Origin: UBA668 sp031413415
GTDB taxonomy: Bacteria; Actinomycetota; Acidimicrobiia; Acidimicrobiales; Ilumatobacteraceae
Assembly: GCA_031413415.1 (NCBI GenBank)
Contig: JANOET010000243.1
Coordinates: forward strand, 1-30,204
Length of the DNA stretch: 30,204 nucleotides
Reading direction: 5' to 3'
Part shown: positions 8,074 to 15,885 of the stretch, piece after piece
Layout: every line of letters starts with the position of its first letter
Numbering within the stretch: the first letter of the stretch is position 1
The notes under the pieces: model-generated
The model's input: only the letters and a program-made list of their open reading frames with translations
Told to the model about the DNA's origin: nothing
Databases searched by the model: none
Program-made: the position numbers and the translations under genes

Positions 8074-8118
8074 TTGACGAATCAACTGACTAAGTTCATA
8101 GTAACGAACTATGTCAGT
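8074..8118. promoter_or_regulatory. tetR promoter with overlapping inverted-repeat operator
   Basis: A promoter TTGACG (8074-8079), 17-bp spacer, CATAGT (8097-8102) points to the tetR gene, with transcription starting at or next to the ATG at 8111. Over it lies an inverted repeat with 13-bp arms ACTGACTAAGTTC (8085-8097) and GAACTATGTCAGT (8106-8118), 11 of 13 positions matching, spacer 8 bp. It covers the -10 box and the start codon. This is typical of a self-repressing TetR operator, which may also control the divergent GH3 gene starting 58 bp away. Confidence 0.75.
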
Positions 8119-8734
8119 CAACGCGATGGGTGCCGGATCGACGGTCGGCGCCGACGAAGTGATGGGGCGACGGGCGTTGCGCCGTCGCGACACGCAGGCC
8201 GAGATCGTCGACGCCGCGTGGGTGTTGGCCGCCGCCGAGGGCCTGACCGGGTGGACGATGCGCGACCTCGGTGCGCGAGTGGGCATGAAGGCGCAGTCGC
8301 TCTACGCCTACTTCGCGTCCAAGCACGAGATCTACGACGCGATGTTCCATCAGGGGTATGCCTCGTTCCGGACGCACATGGGTTCCGGGCGGGTCGACGA
8401 TGTGGTCGACGTCGCCACGGCGCGGGCCGACGCCCATCGCTTCTTCGGGTTCTGCGTGGAGGACCCGGTGCGGTTCCAACTGCTCTTCCTGCGCACGGTC
8501 CCGGGGTTCGAGCCGTCACCCGCCGGCTACGCGGTGGCGGTGGAGGTGCTCGACGAGATGCGGCGCACGACTGTCCGGCTCGGCGTCGATGAGGACCGCC
8601 TCGACCTGTGGACGGCCGTCATGACCGGTCTCGCATCACAACAGATCGCCAACGATCCCGGCGGCGATCGATGGGCGCGGCTCGTCGACGACGCGGTCGA
8701 CATGTTGCTCGAGCACACGGTGCAACGTCGATGA
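8111..8734 (+). CDS. TetR family transcriptional regulator
   Basis: 207-residue DNA-binding regulator. The helix-turn-helix lies at about residues 25-75: TQAEIVDAAWVLAAAEG, then WTMRDLGARVGMKAQSLYAYFASKHEIYDAMF, the classic TetR pattern. The C-terminal half (about 85-200) is a TetR ligand-binding region. It ends with an ATGA overlap into the next gene, so the two are one transcriptional and translational unit. The start at 8111 has no ribosome site but is placed as a leaderless start behind a good promoter; Met18 is a possible later start. It probably represses itself and the divergent GH3 gene; the ligand is unknown. Confidence 0.9.
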   Translation: MSVNAMGAGSTVGADEVMGRRALRRRDTQAEIVDAAWVLAAAEGLTGWTMRDLGARVGMKAQSLYAYFASKHEIYDAMFHQGYASFRTHMGSGRVDDVVDVATARADAHRFFGFCVEDPVRFQLLFLRTVPGFEPSPAGYAVAVEVLDEMRRTTVRLGVDEDRLDLWTAVMTGLASQQIANDPGGDRWARLVDDAVDMLLEHTVQRR

Positions 8735-9483
8735 GCGCCATCGACGTCACCGAGCTCGAACCGCACTCGCACAGCGAAGCGATGGCGCTGCAATCCGTCG
8801 AGCTCGACACCACGCTGCGGTTCCTGCGCACGTTGGACGATGGCGACTGGTCGACCATGGTGCCCGACTGTCCCGACTGGGACGTGCGGTGCATGTATCT
8901 GCACGTGCTCGGTGCGTGCGAGGGTGCCGCCCCGGTCGAGATGATGCGTCAGATGACGTCGGCGATGCGCCGCCGGCACCACTCCGGTGGCCCCCTCGAG
9001 GCGAACCTGTCGGCGGTCCAGGTCGCGGCTCGCGCCGCGATGCAGCCGGCCGAGCTGCTCGAGCGACTCGCGGCGGCGACACCACGTGCGGTGCGCCATC
9101 GCACGCGGCTGCCGAGGTGGATTCGCTCCGGAGTGAGCATGAAGGTCGACGGGCCGGTGATCGAGCGATGGAAGCTGGGCTATCTGATCGACACCATCTA
9201 TCTACGCGACCTGTGGATGCACCGCATCGATGCCGCTCGTGCAGTCGGTCGGTCGCCAGAGCTCGTGCCGGCCCACGACGGCCGCATCGTCGCCGACGTG
9301 GTGGCCGAGTGGGCTCGCCGCCACGGTCGCCCGTTCGAGTTGACGCTCACCGGCCCGATCGGTGGCAGCTTCGTGGCGGGTGAGAACGGCACGTCGATGT
9401 CGCTCGACGCGGTCGAGTTCTGCCGGACCCTCAGTGGCCGGGTGCCGGCCGACGAGCTGCTCGCGACGGTGGTGCCGTTCTGA
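8731..9483 (+). CDS. Maleylpyruvate isomerase / mycothiol-dependent enzyme family protein
   Basis: 250-residue protein of the DinB-like MDMPI family, whose best known member is the mycothiol-dependent maleylpyruvate isomerase. The N-terminal domain (about 20-190) contains the family segment WSTMVPDCPDWDVRCMYLHVLG with the His that helps hold the divalent metal, and later ERWKLGYLIDTIYLRDLWMHRIDAA with a second His. A C-terminal sterol-carrier-like part (about 190-250, with LTLTGPIGGSFVAG) follows. Many family members have other, unknown mycothiol- or bacillithiol-linked roles, and no maleylpyruvate pathway genes are nearby, so the reaction is not assigned. It is coupled to tetR by ATGA. Its stop abuts the stop of the convergent aldolase gene. 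Confidence 0.83.
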   Translation: MSAIDVTELEPHSHSEAMALQSVELDTTLRFLRTLDDGDWSTMVPDCPDWDVRCMYLHVLGACEGAAPVEMMRQMTSAMRRRHHSGGPLEANLSAVQVAARAAMQPAELLERLAAATPRAVRHRTRLPRWIRSGVSMKVDGPVIERWKLGYLIDTIYLRDLWMHRIDAARAVGRSPELVPAHDGRIVADVVAEWARRHGRPFELTLTGPIGGSFVAGENGTSMSLDAVEFCRTLSGRVPADELLATVVPF

Positions 9484-10353
9484 TCACAGGATCGGGGTGG
9501 CACCGGCACTCGCCGCCACGAGGGCGTCGAACCGGGGGATGGCGACGGCCCGCAGGTGCGCACCGCGATCACCGGCATGGATCGAGTCGCCCCAGATGGC
9601 CCGACCGGCCATGAACCCCGAGCAACCGTTGGCACAGGCCACCTCGGTCTGGTGCAGGAAGGTGTCGAACGGTGCACCCCACGAGAGGACTGCCCACGGG
9701 ACATCGGTCACCTCGCCGATCCGACGACAACTCGATTCCCACCGCTCGGGGTGCGTGTGGTCCGACGGGAACGGCATCTTCAGCACGTCGGGGCCGAACC
9801 CGCCGAGCCGCTCGGCAGACATGAGCACGGTCCGCTCGCGATCGTCCACACCGGTCACGTCGTAGGGAACCGGTTCCACGAAGACCGGCAGACCGACCGC
9901 CGAACATCCGTCGATGACGGTTCGCACGAGCCGGTCCTGCGCATCGGTCACCGCACCACGATCGGGACGGTAGAGCACCAACAACTTCGCGGCGCTCGCT
10001 CCGACCGCCTGGGCACGTGCCGGGTCCCAACCATCGAGCAGCATGTTGGTGACAGCTTCGGTGCCGAGATAGCCCTGGGCCTCCAGTGCGCACAACGAGC
10101 CAACACCTGGAGGAAGCAGTCCCGCGACGAGGATCTGGTCGATCGACGTCTCGGGATCGAGCATTACTGCAGACGGCCGAGCCCCGAACGCGTCGACCAC
10201 ATCGAGCTTGAACCGGACGAGGTCGTCGAGCGCGACGCGTTCGGGATGCGCCGCGTCGAACTCGGCCCGCAGCGAGTCGCGATGGTCGAGCGCGAGGATG
10301 GCGAACCGGCCACCGTCGTCGAGCACCGGCGCCAGCGCTGACCGGTCGATCAT
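9484..10353 (-). CDS. Class I aldolase, LacD/YihT-like; probable 6-phospho-5-dehydro-2-deoxy-D-gluconate aldolase of inositol catabolism
   Basis: 289-residue TIM-barrel aldolase related to tagatose-1,6-bisphosphate aldolase LacD and sulfofructose-phosphate aldolase YihT: ILALDHRDSLRAE near the N-terminus, SAVMLDPE (about 61-68), LPVFVEPVPYD (155-165), and the likely Schiff-base Lys192 in PDVLKMPFPSD. Because the two genes upstream on the same strand are iolB and iolC, the most likely substrate is the phosphorylated product of IolC, cleaved to dihydroxyacetone phosphate and malonic semialdehyde. That is an inference from context; the classical enzyme for this step (IolJ) is an unrelated class II aldolase. 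There is a 40-bp gap after iolB. Confidence 0.82.
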   Translation of the reverse strand: MIDRSALAPVLDDGGRFAILALDHRDSLRAEFDAAHPERVALDDLVRFKLDVVDAFGARPSAVMLDPETSIDQILVAGLLPPGVGSLCALEAQGYLGTEAVTNMLLDGWDPARAQAVGASAAKLLVLYRPDRGAVTDAQDRLVRTVIDGCSAVGLPVFVEPVPYDVTGVDDRERTVLMSAERLGGFGPDVLKMPFPSDHTHPERWESSCRRIGEVTDVPWAVLSWGAPFDTFLHQTEVACANGCSGFMAGRAIWGDSIHAGDRGAHLRAVAIPRFDALVAASAGATPIL

Positions 10354-10393
10354 CGGACCGATGCCATCCGGACCGCCGCCGAGGTTGTGCGCC

Positions 10394-11209
10394 TCACGGG
10401 GTCACCTTTGGCAAGGCCCAGCCGTTCGCGTCCCAGTCGGATTCGATCCAGGTGTAGTCGGCATGGAAGCACGGAGGGGTCGAACGGGCTTCGTCCTCGA
10501 GCTCGCCCGCAAGGTAGTTGAGGAAGTACATGTGCGACCCAGGCGAGCCGACGCTGCAGTGGAAGCCTTTCGGGACGGTGACCACACCGCCGTCGTGAGC
10601 CACGAACGTCTCGTCGAACGGCTCGTCATCGCGCCAGTTGCGGTGCAGGCAGAACCCGTTGGCCGGGTCGGTGCGGAAGTAGTAGGTCTCTTCGAGATAC
10701 GGCGACCCGCCGTAGCCGTCGTGACAGTGCGGCGGCCACCCCGACCACGAGCCGCGTGGCACGTACACCTCGAACAGGATCAGGCGTTCTGCAGGCATCG
10801 GTGCGTTGAGCAGGTGGACCACCTGACGGCGCGCCGCGCCGCCGCCGCGGATCTCGGTGCGCATCTCGCTCGGAGCGAACACCCGCACGTCGTACCGGCC
10901 GACCGCAGGGGCCGATCCCACCGCGCATTCTCCGGTGCCCTCGATCGTGACCGAGGCACCGGGAGGTGCGTAGAGCACGTGCGGCATCTGGTCGAAGACC
11001 GATGTCCGGCTGAGCTCGACATCTCGGCCATCGACCGATGCCGTGATCGATCCGCTGAGGGGCACGATCGCCAGCTCCTGATCGGCGAGCCCGACCGAGG
11101 TCGGTGTTGCCGGGCGATGAACGGCGAACGACAGGAACCGCCAGCTGGCGCTGGCCGGGGTGACGCCGGCCTGGGTGACGCTGGCCGGCGGTCTCGATGA
11201 CGGGTTCAT
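10394..11209 (-). CDS. iolB: 5-deoxy-glucuronate isomerase
   Basis: Converts 5-deoxy-D-glucuronate to 2-deoxy-5-keto-D-gluconate in myo-inositol catabolism. The 271-residue bicupin shows the IolB hallmarks: PHCHDGYGGSPYLEETYYFR with metal-binding His residues and Glu (about 170-190), DETFVAHDGGVVTVPKGFH (about 210-230), and SHMYFLNYLAGE near the C-terminus. Its ATG overlaps the stop of iolC (ATGA), so the two are translationally coupled. The N-terminus is somewhat longer than usual, with a Pro/Ala-rich lead of about 20 residues. Confidence 0.9.
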   Translation of the reverse strand: MNPSSRPPASVTQAGVTPASASWRFLSFAVHRPATPTSVGLADQELAIVPLSGSITASVDGRDVELSRTSVFDQMPHVLYAPPGASVTIEGTGECAVGSAPAVGRYDVRVFAPSEMRTEIRGGGAARRQVVHLLNAPMPAERLILFEVYVPRGSWSGWPPHCHDGYGGSPYLEETYYFRTDPANGFCLHRNWRDDEPFDETFVAHDGGVVTVPKGFHCSVGSPGSHMYFLNYLAGELEDEARSTPPCFHADYTWIESDWDANGWALPKVTP

Positions 11210-12207
11210 GGTCTGTCTCCCTCGACACGTGTGGGTGGTACTCCGGTGGCGAGCATCACGTCGATTTCGTCGCTCGTCGGCATGTCGTCGCTGCACAGCA
11301 GCCTCGACGCGACGATCGCGCCGGCGGCGTTGGCCCGGCGCAGCAGGTCGGCGAGGGCCGGGCCAGACGTCGCGCCACGAACGAGACCGTCGATCAGGCT
11401 GCCTCCGAATGCATCGCCTGCTCCAAGCCCGCAGACGACCTCGACCGGTGTCGGCGGAACGACGACCGAGGTTCCGTCGGCAGTCACTGCGAGCACACCG
11501 TCGGGCCCCATCTTGACGATCGCCAGCGCGACGCCGTGGTCGAGCATCCGTTGGGCAGCTCGATCGGGATCGGCTGTTCCCACCGTGACGGCACACTCCT
11601 CACGGTTGCCGACGGCGACGGTGACATGGTCGAGCAGCGGTCGGACGGCCGCGCCTGCTGCTGCCGGCGAGGGCCAGAACATCGGGCGGTAGTCGATGTC
11701 GAGCACGGTGTGGGCTCGACGGTCCCGTTCCCGCAACATCGCGGTCATCGTCGAGGCCGACGGCTCGAATGCCAGTGCGCCACCCGGGACCCACAGCACC
11801 GGCACGGAGCGAACGAGGTCGAGATCGAGGTCGTCGACAGTCAGGAACTCGTCAGGGGCCGACGGCTTTCGGTAGAACCAGATCGACGGTTCGGTCGGTG
11901 GGTCCAGTTCGATGAACACCACTGGCGTGGCAAGCGTCGGGTGCGTCGTGACGCGGCTCGCGTCGACGCCGTGGCGTTCCAGCGCGGCACGTGCGTAACG
12001 GCCGAGCGGATCGTTGCCCACCTTGGTGATCAGCGCTGCACGGCGCCCGAGCCTGGATGCGGCCACGGCGACGTTGGCCGATGTCCCACCGACTGCCGAG
12101 CGGAACACCGACGCGTCAGCGAGCGGACGTCCGACCACATCGGGATACAGGTCGACGCTGAGACGCCCGACCACCAGTACATCCGGGACGTTCACCAGTT
12201 CCTCCAT
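11206..12207 (-). CDS. iolC: 5-dehydro-2-deoxygluconokinase (PfkB family)
   Basis: Phosphorylates 2-deoxy-5-keto-D-gluconate, the step between IolB and the aldolase. The 333 residues form a PfkB/ribokinase fold: VLVVGRLSVDLYPD (about 10-23, typical of IolC), VGGTSANVAVAASRLG (about 39-54), and the C-terminal ATP/catalytic signature GLGAGDAFGG (about 260-269) with the catalytic Asp. First gene of the iolC-iolB-aldolase operon. The start at 12207 has GGAGG only 3 nt upstream; a GTG four codons later (12195) has a better spaced GGAGGA and could be the true start. The upper-pathway genes iolG, iolE and iolD are not in this window. Confidence 0.88.
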   Translation of the reverse strand: MEELVNVPDVLVVGRLSVDLYPDVVGRPLADASVFRSAVGGTSANVAVAASRLGRRAALITKVGNDPLGRYARAALERHGVDASRVTTHPTLATPVVFIELDPPTEPSIWFYRKPSAPDEFLTVDDLDLDLVRSVPVLWVPGGALAFEPSASTMTAMLRERDRRAHTVLDIDYRPMFWPSPAAAGAAVRPLLDHVTVAVGNREECAVTVGTADPDRAAQRMLDHGVALAIVKMGPDGVLAVTADGTSVVVPPTPVEVVCGLGAGDAFGGSLIDGLVRGATSGPALADLLRRANAAGAIVASRLLCSDDMPTSDEIDVMLATGVPPTRVEGDRP

Positions 12208-12270
12208 CGGCCTCCGTCGACACTACCGCGCTGGTCGTTCGCCCAGGTCAGTACCGCTGTCCACGCCAAA

Positions 12271-12346
12271 TGGCGCCCCCGGAAGGATTCGAACCTCCGA
12301 CACACGGTTCCGGAAACCGTTGCTCTATCCCCTGAGCTACGAGGGC
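12271..12346 (-). tRNA. tRNA-Arg, anticodon CCG
   Basis: The minus strand reads a 76-nt cloverleaf starting GCCCTCG and ending with an encoded CCA. The 7-bp acceptor stem GCCCTCG/CGGGGGC contains one G-U pair. The anticodon stem is ACGGT/ACCGT around the loop TTCCGGA, giving anticodon CCG (codon CGG). The T arm contains GGTTCGAATCC. Its first 10 nt overlap the 3' end of soxR, so a joint transcript followed by RNase P cleavage is likely. argS, the enzyme charging it, is 1.8 kb away. Confidence 0.97.
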
Positions 12347-12900
12347 GGGGTTCCGCGCCGTCGAGGCGACGAGGACGCCGACACCATATCGACCGCCGGG
12401 GGGTGCGCGGCAATGGCGATCGCGTCGGCCGAGGTGTCGCCCTGCAGGTAGCGAGGTCCGGTACCCAGCCGTGCTGCGGCGTCGCCCGGGTTGTACAGGG
12501 CGCAACGCTCCAGGCTCAGGCAGCCGCAACCGATGCACGAGTCGAGGTCGTCACGCAACTGTTCGAGGAGAGCGATCTGCTCGTCGAGGCGGCTCCGCCA
12601 ACTCGACGACAGGCGGGTCCAGTCGGCCGACGTCGGGGTGCGCCCGTCGGGGAGCGTGGCCAGCGCGGCGCGGATGTCGTCGAGCGACAAACCCACCCGC
12701 TGCGCGCTGCGGATGAACGCGACACGGCGGAGCGCGTCGCGGTGGTACTGGCGGCGGTTGCCGTCGGTACGACCGGCCGGTGCGAGCAGCCGGGCGTCTT
12801 CGTAGAAGCGCAGCGCACTGGTGGCGACGCCAGCGCGGGCGGCGACCTCGCCGATGGTGAGCAGGTCGTGGTGGTCGTGGTGGTCGTGGTCGGCGGTCAT
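12337..12900 (-). CDS. soxR: Redox-sensitive transcriptional activator SoxR
   Basis: MerR-family activator sensing redox-cycling compounds through a [2Fe-2S] cluster. The 187 residues include the MerR helix-turn-helix (TIGEVAARAGVATSALRFYE, about 15-34), a dimerisation helix (about 90-120), and the cluster motif C-x2-C-x-C-x5-C in DSCIGCGCLSLERCALYNPGD. Two oddities: the N-terminus is His/Asp rich (MTADHDHHDHHD), and a tail of about 30 residues follows the usual end (near LGTGPRYLQGD) and runs into the tRNA-Arg gene, where the TAG stop lies. The ATG at 12900 has an AGGAG ribosome site. A SoxR box lies in the gap to the divergent gene. Confidence 0.93.
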   Translation of the reverse strand: MTADHDHHDHHDLLTIGEVAARAGVATSALRFYEDARLLAPAGRTDGNRRQYHRDALRRVAFIRSAQRVGLSLDDIRAALATLPDGRTPTSADWTRLSSSWRSRLDEQIALLEQLRDDLDSCIGCGCLSLERCALYNPGDAAARLGTGPRYLQGDTSADAIAIAAHPPAVDMVSASSSPRRRGTPPS

Positions 12901-12920
12901 GACATCTCCTGAGAAAGTCC

Positions 12921-12951
12921 TTGACTTCAAGTTAACTTGAAGTGGTTCAGT
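12921..12951 (+). promoter_or_regulatory. SoxR-box promoter (perfect 20-bp palindrome, 19-bp spacer)
   Basis: ACTTCAAGTTAACTTGAAGT (12924-12943) is a perfect palindrome with the core TCAAGTTAACTTGA of known SoxR boxes. It lies between a -35 TTGACT (12921-12926) and a -10-like TTCAGT (12946-12951). The spacer is 19 bp, the overlong spacing that MerR-family activators correct by distorting DNA. The -10 ends 6 nt before the ATG at 12958. Confidence 0.88.
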
Positions 12952-12957
12952 GTTGAC

Positions 12958-14091
12958 ATGCATTCCGTCCCCAACACCACGATCGCCCCCAATGTCCAGC
13001 ACGTCCTGCAGCGTGCGGTCGACACCATCACCGTCCCGAAGGCCACCGTCGAGAACTCGTTCACGCTGCACGCCCCGCTCGAGATGCTGGCTCGCATCGG
13101 CCTGTTGTCGCACGTCGCACCGGCACGACATGACGACGCCGTGGCCGTGATCGCCGAGTTCGCCGACCGCTACGCCGCCGCCGCCGGCGACCCGGTCGAC
13201 ACTCCGTCTCCCGCGCAACTCACACGTGTCGACAGCTCGCCCGAGCAGGCAGCCTCCCGCCTGCTCGCCGCCGTGCGCGCCGGCGAACTCGACGCCGTCG
13301 ACGCCCTTGCCGTCGCGCTGCTCCCCACCGTCTCGCCCGCGGAGGCGACGGGCCTGCTGGGCGAAGGTCTGGTCACGTCGCTCGCCGCCGCCGGTCATGC
13401 CCCGATCGGGTTCGCCCTGCTCGGTCGGGTGCGTCCGGTGCAGTCGGTCGCCCTGCTGCGCGGCCCGTTGCGCAGCCTCGCCCGGCGCCCCGACTGGCAG
13501 ATCGACTGGCACCGCGACGTGCGCGCCGCGGGCGATCCCGACTCGCTGTACGACGCCCTGAGGGCCACACCGCGACTCGGCCGGCCGGGCAGCGACTTCA
13601 TCTTCCCGCTCATGTCGCAGGTGCAGGACGCAGGCGTCGCTCGCACGCTGCTCGCGCCGGTGCTGGCCGACCGCTTCGACGTGGCAGCCGCGCAGCGCAC
13701 GCTCACCCGTGTCGCCGCCTGGAGCATGCTGCACGACGACCCCGAACAGGCGCCGTACGGCTGGACCCACGCGCTCACCATGCCGCAGGCCGTCATGTCG
13801 CTGGCCGGTGCGGGAGCGACCCCGCGCACGGCGCTCGCGGTCGCGGGCACCTTCATGGTCGGCTTCCGCGCCGCACACGGCACCGTCGACCTGCCCGAGA
13901 CGATCGAGCCCGGGCGCGCCCCCGACGCGACGTGGACCGACGTCGCCACCGCCGCCGCGTTGCACGAGGACGCCCACCTCGTGAAGTTCACGCTGGCGTG
14001 CCGGCACGCGGCCGACGACGACGCGCAGTACGAGCCGCTGTACCTCGGCGCCGCGGCGTTCCTCGCCGACTGGTGGCGCAACGCCGGCTGA
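12958..14091 (+). CDS. Questin-oxidase-like (DUF4243) protein, predicted SoxR target
   Basis: 377-residue, all-helical-looking soluble protein without signal peptide or membrane segments. Features resemble the questin oxidase-like family (DUF4243): an N-terminal NSFTLHAPLEMLARIGLL segment; the central HAPIGFALLGRVR; GWTHALTMPQAVMSLAG; and the C-terminal block DVATAAALHEDAHLVKFTLACRHA followed by a helix with YLGAAAFLADWW. In fungi, family members carry out Baeyer-Villiger-type oxidation of anthraquinones; the bacterial role is unknown. The SoxR-box promoter makes a role in handling redox-active quinone-like compounds plausible. The start at 12958 was chosen because the promoter -10 ends 6 nt before it (leaderless); the next in-frame ATG upstream (12937) lies inside the operator. 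The family assignment is from memory of its motifs and is only moderately sure. Confidence 0.72.
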   Translation: MHSVPNTTIAPNVQHVLQRAVDTITVPKATVENSFTLHAPLEMLARIGLLSHVAPARHDDAVAVIAEFADRYAAAAGDPVDTPSPAQLTRVDSSPEQAASRLLAAVRAGELDAVDALAVALLPTVSPAEATGLLGEGLVTSLAAAGHAPIGFALLGRVRPVQSVALLRGPLRSLARRPDWQIDWHRDVRAAGDPDSLYDALRATPRLGRPGSDFIFPLMSQVQDAGVARTLLAPVLADRFDVAAAQRTLTRVAAWSMLHDDPEQAPYGWTHALTMPQAVMSLAGAGATPRTALAVAGTFMVGFRAAHGTVDLPETIEPGRAPDATWTDVATAAALHEDAHLVKFTLACRHAADDDAQYEPLYLGAAAFLADWWRNAG

Positions 14092-14144
14092 ACGGCACAA
14101 CGGGTCGGGCCCCGACGTGGGGTGGCCGGTACGATCGTCGCACC

Positions 14145-15884
14145 ATGGCCGATCCCCTCCACACCGTTGCCGCCACGTTGCGCGAGGCGTTCGCCCGCGC
14201 CACGGGCCTGCCCGTCGACGACATCGACCCGGTGGTGCGGCCGAGCGACCGTGCCGATGCGCAGGCCAACGGCGCGCTCGCGCTGGCGAAGCAGCTCGGC
14301 AAGAACCCGCGCGAGGTGGCCGAGGCCGTCGTCGCCACCGGCCTGCTCGTCGACGTGTGCAGCGCCGTCGAGGTCGCCGGCCCCGGCTTCATCAACCTCA
14401 CGTTCACCCCCGAGTTCCTGGCCGCGCAGCTCGCCGCTGCGGGCGCCGACGCCCACCTCGGCGTGCGGCCCGCCACACCCGAAGTCGCGGTGGTCGACTA
14501 CTCGGCACCGAACGTGGCCAAGGAGATGCACGTCGGTCACCTGCGCACCACGCTCATCGGCGACGCACTCGTGCGGATGCTCGTGTTCGTCGGTCACACG
14601 GTCGTCCGCGAGAACCACATCGGCGACTGGGGCACGCCCTTCGGCATGCTCATCGAGCACATGGTCGACCTCGGCGGCGTCGATGCTGAACTCACCATCG
14701 ACCTGTCGGATCCGAGTGCCTTCTACAAGGCCGCACGAGCGAAGTTCGACGCGAGCGACGAGTTCAAGGAACGTGCCCGCGCCAGGGTCACCCTGCTGCA
14801 GAGCCACACCGACCCCGCCACCATGGCCATCTGGCAGAAGCTCGTCGACAAGTCGGCCGACTACTTCGACGTGGTGTACGGCAAGCTCGGGGTGCTGCTC
14901 CGTCGCGACGACATCGTCGGCGAGAGCTTCTACCAGCCGCTCATGCCGGCCATGCTCGACCGGCTCGAGCAGGCGGGCCTGCTCGCCGAGAGCGACGGCG
15001 CCAAGGTGGTGTGGGTGCCGGGCTTCACCAACCGTGAAGGCGACCCGCTGCCGCTCATCGTGCAGGCGCGCACCGGTGGGTTCAACTATGCGACCAGCGA
15101 CATCACCTGTGTGCTCGACCGTGTCGAACGCCTGCACGCCACACTGCTCGTGTACTGCATCGGCACGCCGCAGAGCCAACACCTGCAGATGGTGTTCAAG
15201 GTGTCCGAGATGCTCGGCGTGCTGGTGCCGCCGGCACGAGCGGTCCACGTGAACAACGGCAGTGTGTTGGGTGCCGATCGGAAGATGATGAAGAGTCGCA
15301 GCGGCGAGCCCGAGATGCTGCTCGATCTGGTCGAGGGTGCCATCGAACGTGGTCGCGCGGTGATGGCCGAGCGCAGCACCGATCTGTCCGCCGACGAGCG
15401 CGACGAGATCGGCCGCGTGCTCGGCATCGGGGCGTTGAAGTACGCCGAACTGAGCAGCGACCGCATCAAGGACTACGTGTTCGACTGGGATCGCATGTTG
15501 TCGTTCGAGGGCAACACGGCGCCGTACCTGCAGTACGCGCACGCCCGCATCTGCAGCATCTTCCGTCGCGGCGGCGTGGAGCGCGCCTCCGTGCGCGACG
15601 TGATCCCTTCGCTGCGGGAGCCGCAAGAGCGTGCGCTCGCGTTGCAGCTGCTCCAGTTCGACACGGCGGTGCACGACACGCTCGACAGGTTCAGTCCGCA
15701 CAAGCTGTGCACGTACCTGTTCGAGCTGGCGCAGACGTTCACCGCGTTCTACGAGGCGTGCCCCGTGTTGAAGGACGGGCACGAGGCCACCCGCGAGTCG
15801 CGGCTGGCCTTGTGCGACCTCACTGCCCGCGTGCTGCAGCAGGGCTTGGCCCTGCTGGGCATCGACGCCCCGGAACGGATGTGA
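14145..15884 (+). CDS. argS: Arginyl-tRNA synthetase
   Basis: Class I aminoacyl-tRNA synthetase charging tRNA-Arg. The 579 residues are a normal length. The order is an N-terminal Add-1 domain (about 1-110), the catalytic core with SAPNVAKEMHVGHLRTT (HVGH at 129-132) and a KMSKS-like KMMKS (380-384), and the C-terminal anticodon-binding DALR domain (about 460-579, with YLQYAHARICSIFR at its start). The ATG at 14145 follows a -10-like TACGAT (14130-14135) by 9 nt, suggesting a leaderless or nearly leaderless mRNA. First gene of the argS-lysA-hom-thrC-rho cluster; lysA starts 1 nt after its stop. Confidence 0.97.
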   Translation: MADPLHTVAATLREAFARATGLPVDDIDPVVRPSDRADAQANGALALAKQLGKNPREVAEAVVATGLLVDVCSAVEVAGPGFINLTFTPEFLAAQLAAAGADAHLGVRPATPEVAVVDYSAPNVAKEMHVGHLRTTLIGDALVRMLVFVGHTVVRENHIGDWGTPFGMLIEHMVDLGGVDAELTIDLSDPSAFYKAARAKFDASDEFKERARARVTLLQSHTDPATMAIWQKLVDKSADYFDVVYGKLGVLLRRDDIVGESFYQPLMPAMLDRLEQAGLLAESDGAKVVWVPGFTNREGDPLPLIVQARTGGFNYATSDITCVLDRVERLHATLLVYCIGTPQSQHLQMVFKVSEMLGVLVPPARAVHVNNGSVLGADRKMMKSRSGEPEMLLDLVEGAIERGRAVMAERSTDLSADERDEIGRVLGIGALKYAELSSDRIKDYVFDWDRMLSFEGNTAPYLQYAHARICSIFRRGGVERASVRDVIPSLREPQERALALQLLQFDTAVHDTLDRFSPHKLCTYLFELAQTFTAFYEACPVLKDGHEATRESRLALCDLTARVLQQGLALLGIDAPERM

Positions 15885-15885
15885 C

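Noticed and set aside
6078..8093. 671-codon plus-strand open frame opposite the GH3 gene
   Set aside because: Shadow of the GH3 coding frame; no recognisable domain and it would run through the TetR operator.
12247..12346. tRNA-Arg as a phage or island integration site
   Set aside because: No integrase, direct repeat of the tRNA 3' end or composition shift is seen in the flanks within this window.
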